Shown here piece after piece: positions 1-7,779 of a DNA stretch of 35,643 bases. The stretch covers positions 1 to 35,643 of the forward strand of contig JAAOZJ010000130.1 in NCBI GenBank assembly GCA_011605835.1, given 5' to 3'. A program made the translations under genes and the position numbers. Every line of letters begins with the position of its first letter. Position 1 is the stretch's first letter. Source of the DNA: Thermoproteota archaeon (GTDB lineage: Archaea > Thermoproteota > Methanomethylicia > Nezhaarchaeales > WYZ-LMO8). Under the pieces are notes generated by a model. That model had not been told where the DNA came from and searched no databases. It saw only the letters and a list, made by a program, of their open reading frames with translations.

Positions 1-323
1 CTCAACGAATAGACCATTATCAAGAAGCTTATCCACGCAACGACGTTGGCCATTATTATGCTCAAGGGGTCGACTATTACCCCCATCTTAACTCCAAGCG
101 AGGGAATCCAGTCGTAACCTCTTGAGTTAAAGAAAGGTACGCGACCTGACCACAAGAGGGGAACCATGAAAGACGCAAAGACCGCAGCGAGGAAGGAGGA
201 AAGCACCGCCGCGTAGTCCCTGACTCGCGGGCCGAGTTTCGCGAAGGCAGGAGTCAGAGAAGCACCAACCATTGGTATTATCCAGCAGAGCCAAGCACCG
301 GCGTAGCCAATGCTCTCTGACAT
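1..323 (-). CDS. NuoL/MrpA-like antiporter subunit, N-terminal part (runs off left edge)
   Basis: Reading the minus strand from an ATG at 323 gives 107 residues still open at the window edge. The protein starts MSESIGYAGAWLCWIIPMVG and continues with two more hydrophobic segments. It contains WIPSLGVKMGVIVDPLSIIM, the first-exofacial-loop and TM3 signature of NuoL/ND5-type proton-translocating subunits. It would belong to the membrane arm of the hydrogenase encoded at 1868-8121, as the distal antiporter-like subunit. It lies on the same strand but is separated from that cluster by the EndoQ gene. A GGTGA-like ribosome binding site lies just upstream of the ATG, and a TTAAATAC TATA-like stretch near 366-373 could give it its own promoter. 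Calling it L rather than M rests on the N-terminal loop only. Confidence 0.8.
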   Translation of the reverse strand, partial: MSESIGYAGAWLCWIIPMVGASLTPAFAKLGPRVRDYAAVLSSFLAAVFASFMVPLLWSGRVPFFNSRGYDWIPSLGVKMGVIVDPLSIIMANVVAWISFLIMVYSL

Positions 324-518
324 CAAGCGCGTCACCCGCGACGCCCTTCTGGTTTTTGGGGAGTGTATTTAACGCTTACTCGCGCACCTCGATTTAGGCC
401 ATGTTCTACGCCAAGTCGGATTAGCACGCAACGTTGAAGATCAATGCCTTGCTTAACCGTTTCACAACACTACGCTGGCTCGCTCAATAGTTGAAGCGAG
501 CTGCCAATACGGGCTCTT
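324..518. other. Non-coding gap between the L-like gene and EndoQ
   Basis: No supported gene. On the minus strand the gap holds a hairpin behind the EndoQ stop codon (478-501) and a TATA-like stretch (about 366-373) that may start the L-like gene. Nothing else was recognised. Confidence 0.5.
478..501 (-). terminator. Hairpin downstream of EndoQ
   Basis: GCTCGC-TCAA and TTGA-(A)-GCGAGC form a 10-bp stem with one bulged base and a three-base loop, 18 bases after the EndoQ stop codon. It could stabilise or end the EndoQ mRNA. Archaeal termination usually relies on T-tracts, and none follows here, so the role is uncertain. Confidence 0.35.
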
Positions 519-1808
519 TTATTTGAGGTAGTCGACGATGCTTGTCTGGCCCTTGCGGTCAACGGGCTCGGCTCGCTCTTCTTCATCAAGTATCAATCTC
601 CCATAAACCCCGTCGTAGCCCGGCCTCACGATCACGCGTCCTTCCCTGACCCTTACTATTGCCTCTGCCACTCTGCTTGGGACTACGGCCTCGAGCTCTT
701 CGAGGCTCGCGCCCAGCAACACGTTCAGCTCGTTTCCGAACCTGTTGACCAGCTTCATGTACAGCTCCCAAACCTGCCCTGAGTACAGCCTCGCCTCCCC
801 CCTTATCTTCAAGCACTCAGCTATTATCTCGGCCAACGGCAGGAGCCTCTTGAAGTCGATGGCGCCGGGGGGCCTAAACCCCTTGGGCCTGTCCGCCAGC
901 TCCTCGACCCTCTGCTCGACCCCCTTCGTCAATTGCCTCCCGCAGACCGGGCACTTGTTGCCCCTCTTCATGGCCTCCTCAGGAGGCATCGACACTCCGC
1001 ACCTTCTGTGGCCGGTCCAGTGGTACTTCCCGTAGGCCGGGTCGACCTCTATGGTCATCAAGAACTTCGAGGGGTCCTTGCTCGCTATGGCGTTTATGAG
1101 CTCCTGATAAGTGGGCTTCTTCAAGTTGAAGACGTTAGCCTCCCTGCCGAGCCTGTGGGGGTACGGGCTATGGCTGTCGCTGTTGCTCAGGAGGGCCAGC
1201 CTGTCGAGCGCGGACACGCGCCAGTTCATCTCTGGGTCGGAGCTGAGCCCCGTCTCGAGGGCCCTTATCTTGTGGCTCTTGTCTCCGTAGCACTCCTCTA
1301 AGCTGTCGACGCCGCCTATCGACCCAAAAATTGACCACCAAGGGGTCCAAGCGTGGGCTGGGAAGATGAACACGTCGTCGTCCACCTGCAAGAGGGTTTC
1401 GACTAGCTCCGCGGGCTCTATGTTGAACACCGGCCGCCCGTCAGCTTTAAGATCGCCGAGCTTGCCGAGAACGTCAGCGACCTGCTCCGCCACCTCTAGG
1501 CTCGGCATCAAGACGACGTGGTGTATCCTCCTCGCCTTCCCCTTGACCTCGTGTATCGTCCCCACCTCCGTCTGGACCACCAAGAATAGGTCTACCGAAG
1601 AGCCCTTGACTTTGTAGAGGCCAGTCCCTGGGACCTCTTCAAGGGTCTCTTTCAGCTCTTTGAGCCACAGGGGGTGAAGCGCATCGCCAGTCCCCAAGAG
1701 GTTTATCCCCTTGAGGGGCGCGTATGTCAAGAGCTCCCTTATGTCCATCTTCTCCGACGTAGCCCCACTGTACTTCGAGTGCACGTGAAGATCGGCACAG
1801 ATAATCAC
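519..1808 (-). CDS. Endonuclease Q-type PHP domain nuclease with zinc ribbon and C-terminal PIP box
   Basis: A 429-residue protein matching the EndoQ/TIGR00375 family (about 420 residues), which cuts 5' of deaminated bases (uracil, hypoxanthine) in DNA. The N-terminal PHP metal site is visible: D6-L-H8-V-H10, E81, H152 in FPAHAW, and D211-S-H213. A zinc ribbon follows (about 263-289: H263, C270, C286-P-V-C289), then a helical C-terminal domain. The last residues, QTSIVDYL, fit the PCNA-binding consensus Q-x-x-I/L-x-x-aromatic-aromatic/L. The start is GTG at 1808, with a TTTTAA-type TATA stretch around 1850. It sits between two subunit genes of the hydrogenase cluster but has no obvious functional link to it. 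Older annotations often call this family helicase or PHP phosphoesterase. Confidence 0.85.
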   Translation of the reverse strand: MIICADLHVHSKYSGATSEKMDIRELLTYAPLKGINLLGTGDALHPLWLKELKETLEEVPGTGLYKVKGSSVDLFLVVQTEVGTIHEVKGKARRIHHVVLMPSLEVAEQVADVLGKLGDLKADGRPVFNIEPAELVETLLQVDDDVFIFPAHAWTPWWSIFGSIGGVDSLEECYGDKSHKIRALETGLSSDPEMNWRVSALDRLALLSNSDSHSPYPHRLGREANVFNLKKPTYQELINAIASKDPSKFLMTIEVDPAYGKYHWTGHRRCGVSMPPEEAMKRGNKCPVCGRQLTKGVEQRVEELADRPKGFRPPGAIDFKRLLPLAEIIAECLKIRGEARLYSGQVWELYMKLVNRFGNELNVLLGASLEELEAVVPSRVAEAIVRVREGRVIVRPGYDGVYGRLILDEEERAEPVDRKGQTSIVDYLK

Positions 1809-1867
1809 GAGTGGCTACCTGCCTAGAACCAGGCTTACTCTTACGTGTTAAAAGGGATTTTTCTCAC

Positions 1868-3421
1868 TCACGGTTGGAGCAAGGCTGAAGCCGCGCTTCG
1901 GGCAATGTCCAACAAAGGCCATGGATAGCAACCAATTATTATGAGCAGTATCATCAAGATCACTAATGGCGCTACTATCACCGGCGAGGCCTCCCTCAGC
2001 TCTTTAACGCCCTCCCCCCTAGGCCTAATAACACATATCTGCAGGAGTCTCAAGTAATACGCGGCGGCGAACACGCTATTTACCAACATTAATGATGTCG
2101 CCACGTTCATGAATGCATTGCCCACGCTGTAACCAGCCATCAGTAAGAAGAACTTGCTCACGAAGCCCGCTAGAGGAGGAGCTCCGCTAAGCGACAATAG
2201 TCCTACGGAAAAGGCAACGCCGGTCCATGGCATCGCCCTACCCGCTCCTTGGAGCTCGTAGATGTTCCTAGTCTTCGCCCTCGTGATGAAGGAGCCAGCG
2301 GCAAGGAATAGAAGTCCTTTGCCTATCGCGTGAGAGAGTATATGCATGAGCGCCCCCACTAACCCCAGAATACCTGCGATGGCAACTCCTAAATGTGAGG
2401 CATAAGCTGCGGTACCCAAGCCGAACAGTATGAAGCCTATGTTGACTGTGCTTGAAAAGGCTAAAAGCCTCTTCACGTCCCTCTGGAGCAAAGCCATTAT
2501 GTTCGCGACGGTCGTGGTTATGACGGCGAAGACCACGAAGAGCGTGCCGTAGTCGAAAGCCGTTGGTTTGAATATCATGAAGGAGCCCCTTGCAATGGCG
2601 TAGACGCCAGCCTTGATCACGAGTCCCGATAGCATCGCGCTTATGGAACTCGGAGCGGCTGGGTGGGCGTCTGGCAACCAAGTGTGGAAGGGCACTATCG
2701 AAGCCGTGACGCCGAAGCCCACAAATATCAACATCAATATCACGTAACCGTAGAGTTTGAGGGTGCCATCCGGCCTAGCAAAGGCCTCTGAGAGTAGCAC
2801 GAAGTTCAAGGTCCCAGCATAGTAGTAGAGCAATGAAATGCCGAGCAGTGCCACGAGAGAGCCCAGAGTACTCATCACGAGGTACTTGAAGCCAGCCTCT
2901 ATGGGCTCCCACCTGTACTTCCTGAAGGAGACCAAGGAGTACGACGATATGCTCATGAGCTCCCAGAAGACGAAGAGCGTGAAGAAATCACCTGCAACGG
3001 CGACTCCTACCATGCCAGCTACTAGAAGCAAGAGCATCGCATAGTACCTGTCTAAGCCCGTGTCGTGCTCCATGTACTTTATGGAGTATATGGATATTAG
3101 AAGGCCGAGGCCGATGAACAACAAAGCCATAAAGGTACTGAAGACGTCTACTCTAATTTCAACTCCTAAAGGGCGACCGAAGTTAGGGAACAACGATGAC
3201 GTGAGGGCGACTCCCTTGGCTAGTGAGCTCCAGAACCTCCAGAGGAAGTGCGCTAAGTAAATTAGTGCGAAAGAGAAGCCTACGGACGCCGCGACCCCCG
3301 TTAGGTACTTGTATTTAAGCTTCCCCTCGATGTAGCCTAATATCGGCATCGAGGCCGAAAAAACTATTAATGCTATCACAGGTCCCATAACTTCGGCGAT
3401 GCCTACTCCTGTCGCCATCAT
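1868..3421 (-). CDS. NuoN/NuoM/MrpD-like antiporter subunit of the membrane hydrogenase
   Basis: 517 residues with about 14 hydrophobic segments, the proton_antipo_M fold of complex I and Mrp/Mbh. It shows the TM5 glutamate (E154 in FVFWELMSISSY), the broken-helix motif VPFHTWLPDAHPAAPS at about 243-258, the TM8 lysine (K270 in SGLVIKAGVY) and the TM12-type lysine in HAIGKGLLFLAAG. The TM7 lysine of this family (GF-x-VK in NuoM) is a threonine here (T239, GFGVTASIVPFH). It starts with tandem ATGs at 3421-3416, behind an SD-like GAGGTGGTG that includes the stop codon of the K subunit gene, so the two are translationally coupled. It is the last gene of the A-to-N run. N and M type subunits are hard to separate by eye. 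Confidence 0.88.
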   Translation of the reverse strand: MMATGVGIAEVMGPVIALIVFSASMPILGYIEGKLKYKYLTGVAASVGFSFALIYLAHFLWRFWSSLAKGVALTSSLFPNFGRPLGVEIRVDVFSTFMALLFIGLGLLISIYSIKYMEHDTGLDRYYAMLLLLVAGMVGVAVAGDFFTLFVFWELMSISSYSLVSFRKYRWEPIEAGFKYLVMSTLGSLVALLGISLLYYYAGTLNFVLLSEAFARPDGTLKLYGYVILMLIFVGFGVTASIVPFHTWLPDAHPAAPSSISAMLSGLVIKAGVYAIARGSFMIFKPTAFDYGTLFVVFAVITTTVANIMALLQRDVKRLLAFSSTVNIGFILFGLGTAAYASHLGVAIAGILGLVGALMHILSHAIGKGLLFLAAGSFITRAKTRNIYELQGAGRAMPWTGVAFSVGLLSLSGAPPLAGFVSKFFLLMAGYSVGNAFMNVATSLMLVNSVFAAAYYLRLLQICVIRPRGEGVKELREASPVIVAPLVILMILLIIIGCYPWPLLDIARSAASALLQP

Positions 3422-3763
3422 TCACCACCTCAATCTCTTAAGCTTCTTCAAGTCCAACGTCTTATAGTGACGATAAGCATTAACTACCAATGACAAAGCG
3501 AGCGCAGCTATGGCTCCTCCAATCACTATTGATATTATGACGAGGGCTTCAGCTAGAGGCTCCACCATTGCTCCTGTAATATGTGAAATTGTCGCTACCC
3601 TCGCCCAGCTTAACGATAGCAAGGCAGTATTGACCGCGATGGTCGTTACCTCGATCCCTATGACCGTCTTTATCATGTTCCTTTTGGAGACTAAACAGTA
3701 GACACCTATCGCGAGGAGGATGATCGAGAAGGCAATATATGCCTGTGGAGAGGTGAGCCCCAT
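3422..3763 (-). CDS. NuoK/MrpC-like subunit of the membrane hydrogenase
   Basis: 113 residues with three hydrophobic segments. It has both buried glutamates known to be essential in NuoK: E38 (IGIEV) and E72 (EPLAEALVIISIVIGGA). It is part of the proton path between the hydrogenase quinone-like cavity and the antiporter subunits. It ends in a basic cytoplasmic tail (KKLKRLRW) and its stop codon abuts the antiporter gene. Size and order (after J, before N) match complex I and MbhG. Confidence 0.88.
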   Translation of the reverse strand: MGLTSPQAYIAFSIILLAIGVYCLVSKRNMIKTVIGIEVTTIAVNTALLSLSWARVATISHITGAMVEPLAEALVIISIVIGGAIAALALSLVVNAYRHYKTLDLKKLKRLRW

Positions 3764-3767
3764 TTTA

Positions 3768-4070
3768 CTATACCTCCTCCGCGGTCTCTTCCACTTCTTC
3801 TAAGGGGGCCTCAATGACTGCTTGCTCCTCTTCTGCGACCTCCTTTGGAGGTTCTATTCTGAAAAGTGCAGTGACGCCGCAGGCAGCGCCTAGTATCAGT
3901 AAGGCTTGAGTCAGCATGTCTATAGCTCTATAGCCCCAAAGCATTTCGCCTAACTTTTTGTCGAGCATGGTGATGCCCACGGGCGATGGCATACCATAGG
4001 AGAGCGAAATTAGAAGTAATGCTAAAGTCGCTATTGCTAAAATCGCACCAACTATCGTGAGGCCCTTCAT
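3768..4070 (-). CDS. NuoJ C-terminal half-like membrane subunit with acidic tail
   Basis: 100 residues: one N-terminal TM helix, an exposed loop, then LWGYRAIDMLTQALLILGAACGVTALF, which resembles the last TM segment of NuoJ/MbhE (a W-x-x-R-x-x-D-x-x-x-Q pattern). The final 25 or so residues are very acidic (EVAEEEQAVIEAPLEEVEE and more) and are not a normal part of J. It overlaps the preceding half-J gene by 4 bp (ATGA). Together the two genes cover the function of a single NuoJ, as in Mrp/Mbh systems where this region is split into several small proteins. Confidence 0.75.
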   Translation of the reverse strand: MKGLTIVGAILAIATLALLLISLSYGMPSPVGITMLDKKLGEMLWGYRAIDMLTQALLILGAACGVTALFRIEPPKEVAEEEQAVIEAPLEEVEETAEEV

Positions 4071-4303
4071 GCAGTTCGCCTCCTCCTAATGGTGTGGACA
4101 GTTACTATTAGTAAGACCGAGACCGCGCCTGCGTAGATCAAGAGCTGAAACACGGAAGCGTAGACCGCGCCCATGGCGTAGTAGATGATCGCCACAAAGA
4201 TGCACATGATTAGGAAGGCCATTATGCTCCTTATGAGGTCCTTGGCCTCGACGGCGAGTATGGCGGCGAGCACCGTCAAGAATATCAGCGCGAGGTCCCA
4301 CAC
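4067..4303 (-). CDS. NuoJ N-terminal half-like membrane subunit
   Basis: 78 residues with three hydrophobic helices. The segment VFQLLIYAGAVSVLLIVTV matches the NuoJ TM3 signature (IYAGAI-x-VL), the helix containing the pi-bulge in complex I. It ends in RRRR right after TM3, so it stops where the second half-J protein begins (4-bp overlap). Its start overlaps the ferredoxin-like subunit gene by 19 bp. It is expected to sit between the H and K subunits in the membrane arm. Confidence 0.82.
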   Translation of the reverse strand: MWDLALIFLTVLAAILAVEAKDLIRSIMAFLIMCIFVAIIYYAMGAVYASVFQLLIYAGAVSVLLIVTVHTIRRRRTA

Positions 4304-4635
4304 GGCTCGACGACCTCCGCCTTCCTGTTGTAAGTGGCTAACTCGTAAATTTGAGTCGACTTAATAGCGTTTCGGGGGCAGGATTCAACGCACTGCGCGC
4401 AGAACGTGCACCTAGCCACGTAGTACCTGGGCTTCTTCTTACCGTCCGGCAACGTCACGAGCTCGAGGGCTTGCGAGGGACACTCCTTGACGCATAAGCC
4501 GCAACCGACGCACAGGTCGTAGTTTATCTCGATCCTGCCCCTGTAGTCCAGTGGCACGTCCCTTTTCTCGAACGGGTAGAGTAAGGTAGCCCTCTTCTTA
4601 GGGGCGGTCCTCAGCACTTCGCGGAATATTGGCAT
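4285..4635 (-). CDS. NuoI-like 2[4Fe-4S] subunit of the membrane hydrogenase
   Basis: 116 residues from the ATG at 4635. It has two classic [4Fe-4S] motifs, CVGCGLCVKECP and CTFCAQCVESCP, and would relay electrons from reduced ferredoxin (inferred donor) to the B subunit cluster next to the NiFe site. I prefer ATG 4635 to the GTG at 4647 because a GAGGTGGT ribosome binding site made from the H gene's stop region lies at a good distance. The C-terminal tail overlaps the following half-J gene. No NuoE, F or G gene is present nearby, so there is no NADH input module. Confidence 0.88.
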   Translation of the reverse strand: MPIFREVLRTAPKKRATLLYPFEKRDVPLDYRGRIEINYDLCVGCGLCVKECPSQALELVTLPDGKKKPRYYVARCTFCAQCVESCPRNAIKSTQIYELATYNRKAEVVEPCGTSR

Positions 4636-4648
4636 TCGCTCCACCACC

Positions 4649-5662
4649 TCAGAGGGTTAATAGATGTATCATCAGGGGGGCCACCACGACTGCCAAGAGC
4701 AACTGGAATATGGAGAGGGGCACCAAGTACTTCCAAGCGAAGTTCACCATCTGATCGATCCTCAACCTTGACATGGCTGCTCTTATCACCGTCAGCAGTA
4801 GGAGCACTACGATAGACTTTATGACGAAGATGATCGTTGAGACTATCGCTCCTCCAAGGCCTGGTACTAAGGGGCCTGGCCAAGGACCTCCCAAGAAGAG
4901 CGTGGCCCCTAGGCCGCATAGAAAGGCCAGCTCCACGTCTCTCGCAAGTCTTAGGAGGGCAAGCTTCTTGCCCGAGTACTCGGTGGTCCAGCCAGCGACT
5001 ATCTCCGTCTCTGCTTCAGGTATGTCGAATGGCACCCTCTCCAGCTCGGCTTGTGCTGCTAGTAGAAAGATGGCAAAGCCCAACGCTTGAAAGCCCAAGA
5101 TGCTCCACCAATCTCTCTGAGCGTTTACGATGCCCTCGATGGACAGCGAGCCTCCCAGTCCAACGGTCATGGCGGTTGCTCCTAGGATCGAGGCCACGAG
5201 GGGTATCTCATAGCCCAAGAGCTGTAGTACCGATCTCTCGGCCCCCACTTCCGGATACCTGCTTGCGGGAGAAAGACCTCCTAAAAAGACGAGGATCACG
5301 AGAAGAGTCAATACGACCGCCAAGACTATCACGTCCCCGGGAAACGAGACTATCCCCTGAGGACCGCATACCGGCAAGAACAGCGCCGCGAATAAGCTCA
5401 GGGCGAGAGCGAAGACTGGAACCGAGGAGAAGATGGGCTTGATCGCGCCCTCCGGCACTATGTCCTCCTTGGCCATAAGCTTGACGAAGTCTGCGAGGGG
5501 TTGGAGCAAGCCCCAAGGGCCTGTGTAGAGGGGGCCCACCCTGTTCTGGAGCTTCGCGTAGAACTTCCTGTCTATCCACTCGAAGAAGAGGCCTAGGATT
5601 ACGAAGAAGAGGAAGCCTGGGAAGAGCAACGTCCTGAGGACGTCTATGAGCTCTTGGATCAC
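4649..5662 (-). CDS. NuoH-like membrane anchor subunit, complex I type
   Basis: About 337 residues with eight or so TM helices. The start is taken as GTG 5662, overlapping the D-subunit stop (GTGA) behind a GGAGG. The longer open frame upstream to 5908 reads through the D gene in another frame and is not used. Key motifs: FYAKLQNRVGP near the N-terminus, and ELERVPFDIPEAETEIVAGW followed by TTEYSG. This is the NuoH/FpoH form of the acidic loop, not the form usual in Ech/Mbh/Hyc hydrogenases. H connects the electron-transfer arm to the antiporter arm. Finding the complex I form beside a true hydrogenase subunit is unusual. Confidence 0.9.
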   Translation of the reverse strand: MIQELIDVLRTLLFPGFLFFVILGLFFEWIDRKFYAKLQNRVGPLYTGPWGLLQPLADFVKLMAKEDIVPEGAIKPIFSSVPVFALALSLFAALFLPVCGPQGIVSFPGDVIVLAVVLTLLVILVFLGGLSPASRYPEVGAERSVLQLLGYEIPLVASILGATAMTVGLGGSLSIEGIVNAQRDWWSILGFQALGFAIFLLAAQAELERVPFDIPEAETEIVAGWTTEYSGKKLALLRLARDVELAFLCGLGATLFLGGPWPGPLVPGLGGAIVSTIIFVIKSIVVLLLLTVIRAAMSRLRIDQMVNFAWKYLVPLSIFQLLLAVVVAPLMIHLLTL

Positions 5663-6864
5663 GGCCTCTCCCTCCAACACGGCTTGTCCTTCCAGTACAT
5701 GCGTTTTATCTGGCTGAAGGTCCAGACCCAGCTCTTGCCGCTCGAGACGTCGACGAACTTCACAGCCCTGTCCGTGCAGCTCAGGCAAGGGTCTATGCTG
5801 GCAAACGTTATGGGGACGTCCGCTATGTAGACCACGTAGTCGCCCTTTGAGGTCAGCATAACTGGGATTGAGAGGAGGTTGGCGAGCGTGGGCGCCCTCA
5901 CCTTCCACCTAAACGGCCTGTCGGTCCCGTTAGACCTGACGTAGTGGATCACCTCACCCCTGGGGGCCTCAGTCCTCCCAACGCCCTCTCCGACTGGAAC
6001 GGCCCTCGGCAACCTAGCCCTTATTGGCCCCGAGGGCATCTTCTTTATCGCCTCCCTGACTATGTTTATCGACTCGAGGGTCTCGTCGATCCTGACCAAG
6101 ATCCTCGCCGTCACGTCGCAAGTGTCGTAGGTAACGACCTTAAACGGTATCTCGTCGTATGCAGCGTGGGGGTCGTCGGCCCTAATGTCAAAGGGCACCC
6201 CCGACGCCCTAATCGTAGGACCTACAGCGCATAAAGCTATGGCGTCCTCCTTCCTGAGCACGCCGACGCCGTCGCATCGCATCCTTATTGTCTTCTCGTT
6301 CAAGCACATCTCCTTGTACTTCTTCACGGTCTCCTCCAATGCGTCCATAACCCTCAGCATCTTCTCCGCCTTCTCCTGCGGCAGATCTCTCCTCACGCCC
6401 CCTATGGTCACCAAGGCATACGTGACCCTGTTGCCAGTAAAATCCTCTATCACGTCCATAACGACCTCCCTGTCCCTCCAGACGTACATGAACAGCGTGT
6501 CGAAGCCTATCTCATGGGCCGCGACCCCGAGCCACAGCAGGTGGCTGTGTATCCTGTTGAGCTCCAGGCCTATCGTCCTCAAGTAGTCAGCTCTTCGGGG
6601 GATTTCCTTGCCTATGATATGCTCAGTCGCTTGGGCTAAGTCAAAGGCATGGACTATGCCGCAAATGCCGCAAATCCTCTCAGCTATGTAAAGGTTCTGG
6701 ATGAAGGTTTGGTACTCGCCCGCCTTCTCGATGCCCCTGTGATTGTAGCCTATCCTGAGCTTGGCGCCGACGACCTGCTCCCCGTCGACGTAACAGGTTA
6801 TGTTGAGAGGTTCCTTTAATGCGGGGTGCTGAGGGCCTACCGGGACGTCAACTATGTTACTCAT
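5659..6864 (-). CDS. Group 4 [NiFe]-hydrogenase catalytic subunit (NuoD-like)
   Basis: 401 residues, NuoD fold. It keeps both pairs of nickel-iron ligands: C65 and C68 in ERICGICGIVHAF, and C360 and C363 in DPCLSCTDR. Complex I NuoD has lost these, so this is a hydrogenase, predicted to couple ferredoxin oxidation or H2 turnover to ion pumping. The conserved GYNHRGIEK stretch near residue 40 is shared with NuoD. About 35 residues follow DPCLSCTDR, like the HycE tail that a HycI-type endopeptidase removes after the arginine once nickel is inserted. It starts at ATG 6864, 3 bp after the C-subunit gene, and its stop overlaps the H gene by 4 bp. Annotation as NADH dehydrogenase would be misleading. 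Confidence 0.93.
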   Translation of the reverse strand: MSNIVDVPVGPQHPALKEPLNITCYVDGEQVVGAKLRIGYNHRGIEKAGEYQTFIQNLYIAERICGICGIVHAFDLAQATEHIIGKEIPRRADYLRTIGLELNRIHSHLLWLGVAAHEIGFDTLFMYVWRDREVVMDVIEDFTGNRVTYALVTIGGVRRDLPQEKAEKMLRVMDALEETVKKYKEMCLNEKTIRMRCDGVGVLRKEDAIALCAVGPTIRASGVPFDIRADDPHAAYDEIPFKVVTYDTCDVTARILVRIDETLESINIVREAIKKMPSGPIRARLPRAVPVGEGVGRTEAPRGEVIHYVRSNGTDRPFRWKVRAPTLANLLSIPVMLTSKGDYVVYIADVPITFASIDPCLSCTDRAVKFVDVSSGKSWVWTFSQIKRMYWKDKPCWRERP

Positions 6865-6867
6865 CCA

Positions 6868-7344
6868 TCAATCCCTCTCCTTGGTTATCCTCCTAAACAG
6901 CTCCTCGAGCTTCACGTCCTTCCTAAGCGGGTACAGGCCCTCGGGCCAGTCGTCCGGGAGCTCCAAGTGTGTGAGGTCGGGGTGGCCCTTGATGTCGATC
7001 CCAAACATCTCGTGAACCTCCTTCTCGTAGAAGAGGGCCCCCGGGATCACGTCGGTTATCGTGTCTATTTCGGGCTTGTCCTTAGGGACTATAGCTCTAA
7101 CTGATACGACTATGCCCTTGTACGAGAGGTGAGGTATAACTTCGAAGTGGTCTATGGCGTCCACCCCCGAAATGGTCGACACGTGCGTCACTCCCACGTC
7201 ATTTCTCAAAAACCTGATGACGTCTTTATAGGCCGACCTATCGACCGTTACGAATATCCTCCTCGCCCTCTGGACCTTGGCCTCGAGAATTCTATCTCCA
7301 AATCTTTCCTTGAGCTTGCTCACGAGCTCCTCTTCGAGTGTCAA
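6868..7344 (-). CDS. NuoC-like (30 kDa) subunit of the membrane hydrogenase
   Basis: 158 residues with the complex I 30-kDa signature: the central EKEVHEMFGIDIKGHPDL, then WPEGLYPLRKD near the C-terminus. It is a structural subunit that packs against the B and D subunits. It overlaps the B gene by 4 bp (ATGA) and precedes D by 3 bp. C and D are separate genes here, as in complex I, rather than fused as in HycE-type hydrogenases. Confidence 0.9.
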   Translation of the reverse strand: MTLEEELVSKLKERFGDRILEAKVQRARRIFVTVDRSAYKDVIRFLRNDVGVTHVSTISGVDAIDHFEVIPHLSYKGIVVSVRAIVPKDKPEIDTITDVIPGALFYEKEVHEMFGIDIKGHPDLTHLELPDDWPEGLYPLRKDVKLEELFRRITKERD

Positions 7345-7778
7345 GATGCTCCACCCTTGAGCTTCTTTAGCTTCTCGAGTAACTTCACGACCCCGTTTAT
7401 TATGGCCTCAGGCTTGGGGGGACAGCCCATGACGTACACGTCGACTGGTATCACGTTGTCTAACCCAGGGTAGACGTTGTAGCAGTTCCTGAACGCGCCG
7501 CTACTGGCACAACAGTTCCCCACGGCCATCACGAACTTGGGCTCTGGCATCTGCTCGTAGACCCTCTTCAACCTCTTCTCGACCTGTTTGGTCACGGGGC
7601 CTGTGACTATCAATATGTCGGCGTGCCTAGGCGAGCCAACGAGCCTGATGCCGAACCTCTCGACGTCGTATCTGGGCGTCAGCGCTGCCACGACCTCTAT
7701 GTCGCAACCATTACAAGCGCCTGTATTGAAGTGCAACACCCAAGGGCTTCGGAGCCTAGCCCAGTCGACCAACCCCAT
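7341..7778 (-). CDS. Hydrogenase small subunit (NuoB-like)
   Basis: 145 residues. Cluster ligands are visible: C22 and C25 in TGACNGCDIEV, C89/C90 in VGNCCASSGAF, and C119 in VMGCPPKPE. The CNGCDIE spelling is typical of group 4 hydrogenase small subunits, whereas complex I NuoB usually has adjacent cysteines (CC). It carries the [4Fe-4S] cluster next to the nickel site. It begins 1 bp after the stop of the A gene and overlaps C by 4 bp. Confidence 0.92.
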   Translation of the reverse strand: MGLVDWARLRSPWVLHFNTGACNGCDIEVVAALTPRYDVERFGIRLVGSPRHADILIVTGPVTKQVEKRLKRVYEQMPEPKFVMAVGNCCASSGAFRNCYNVYPGLDNVIPVDVYVMGCPPKPEAIINGVVKLLEKLKKLKGGAS

Positions 7779-7779
7779 T

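Noticed and set aside
4837..5442. 201-codon open frame antisense to the H subunit gene
   Set aside because: Arginine- and proline-rich shadow frame opposite a clear membrane protein gene.
5663..5908. Longer start for the NuoH-like protein
   Set aside because: This part is another frame of the D gene; the sequence is not membrane-like and GTG 5662 overlaps the D stop in the usual way.
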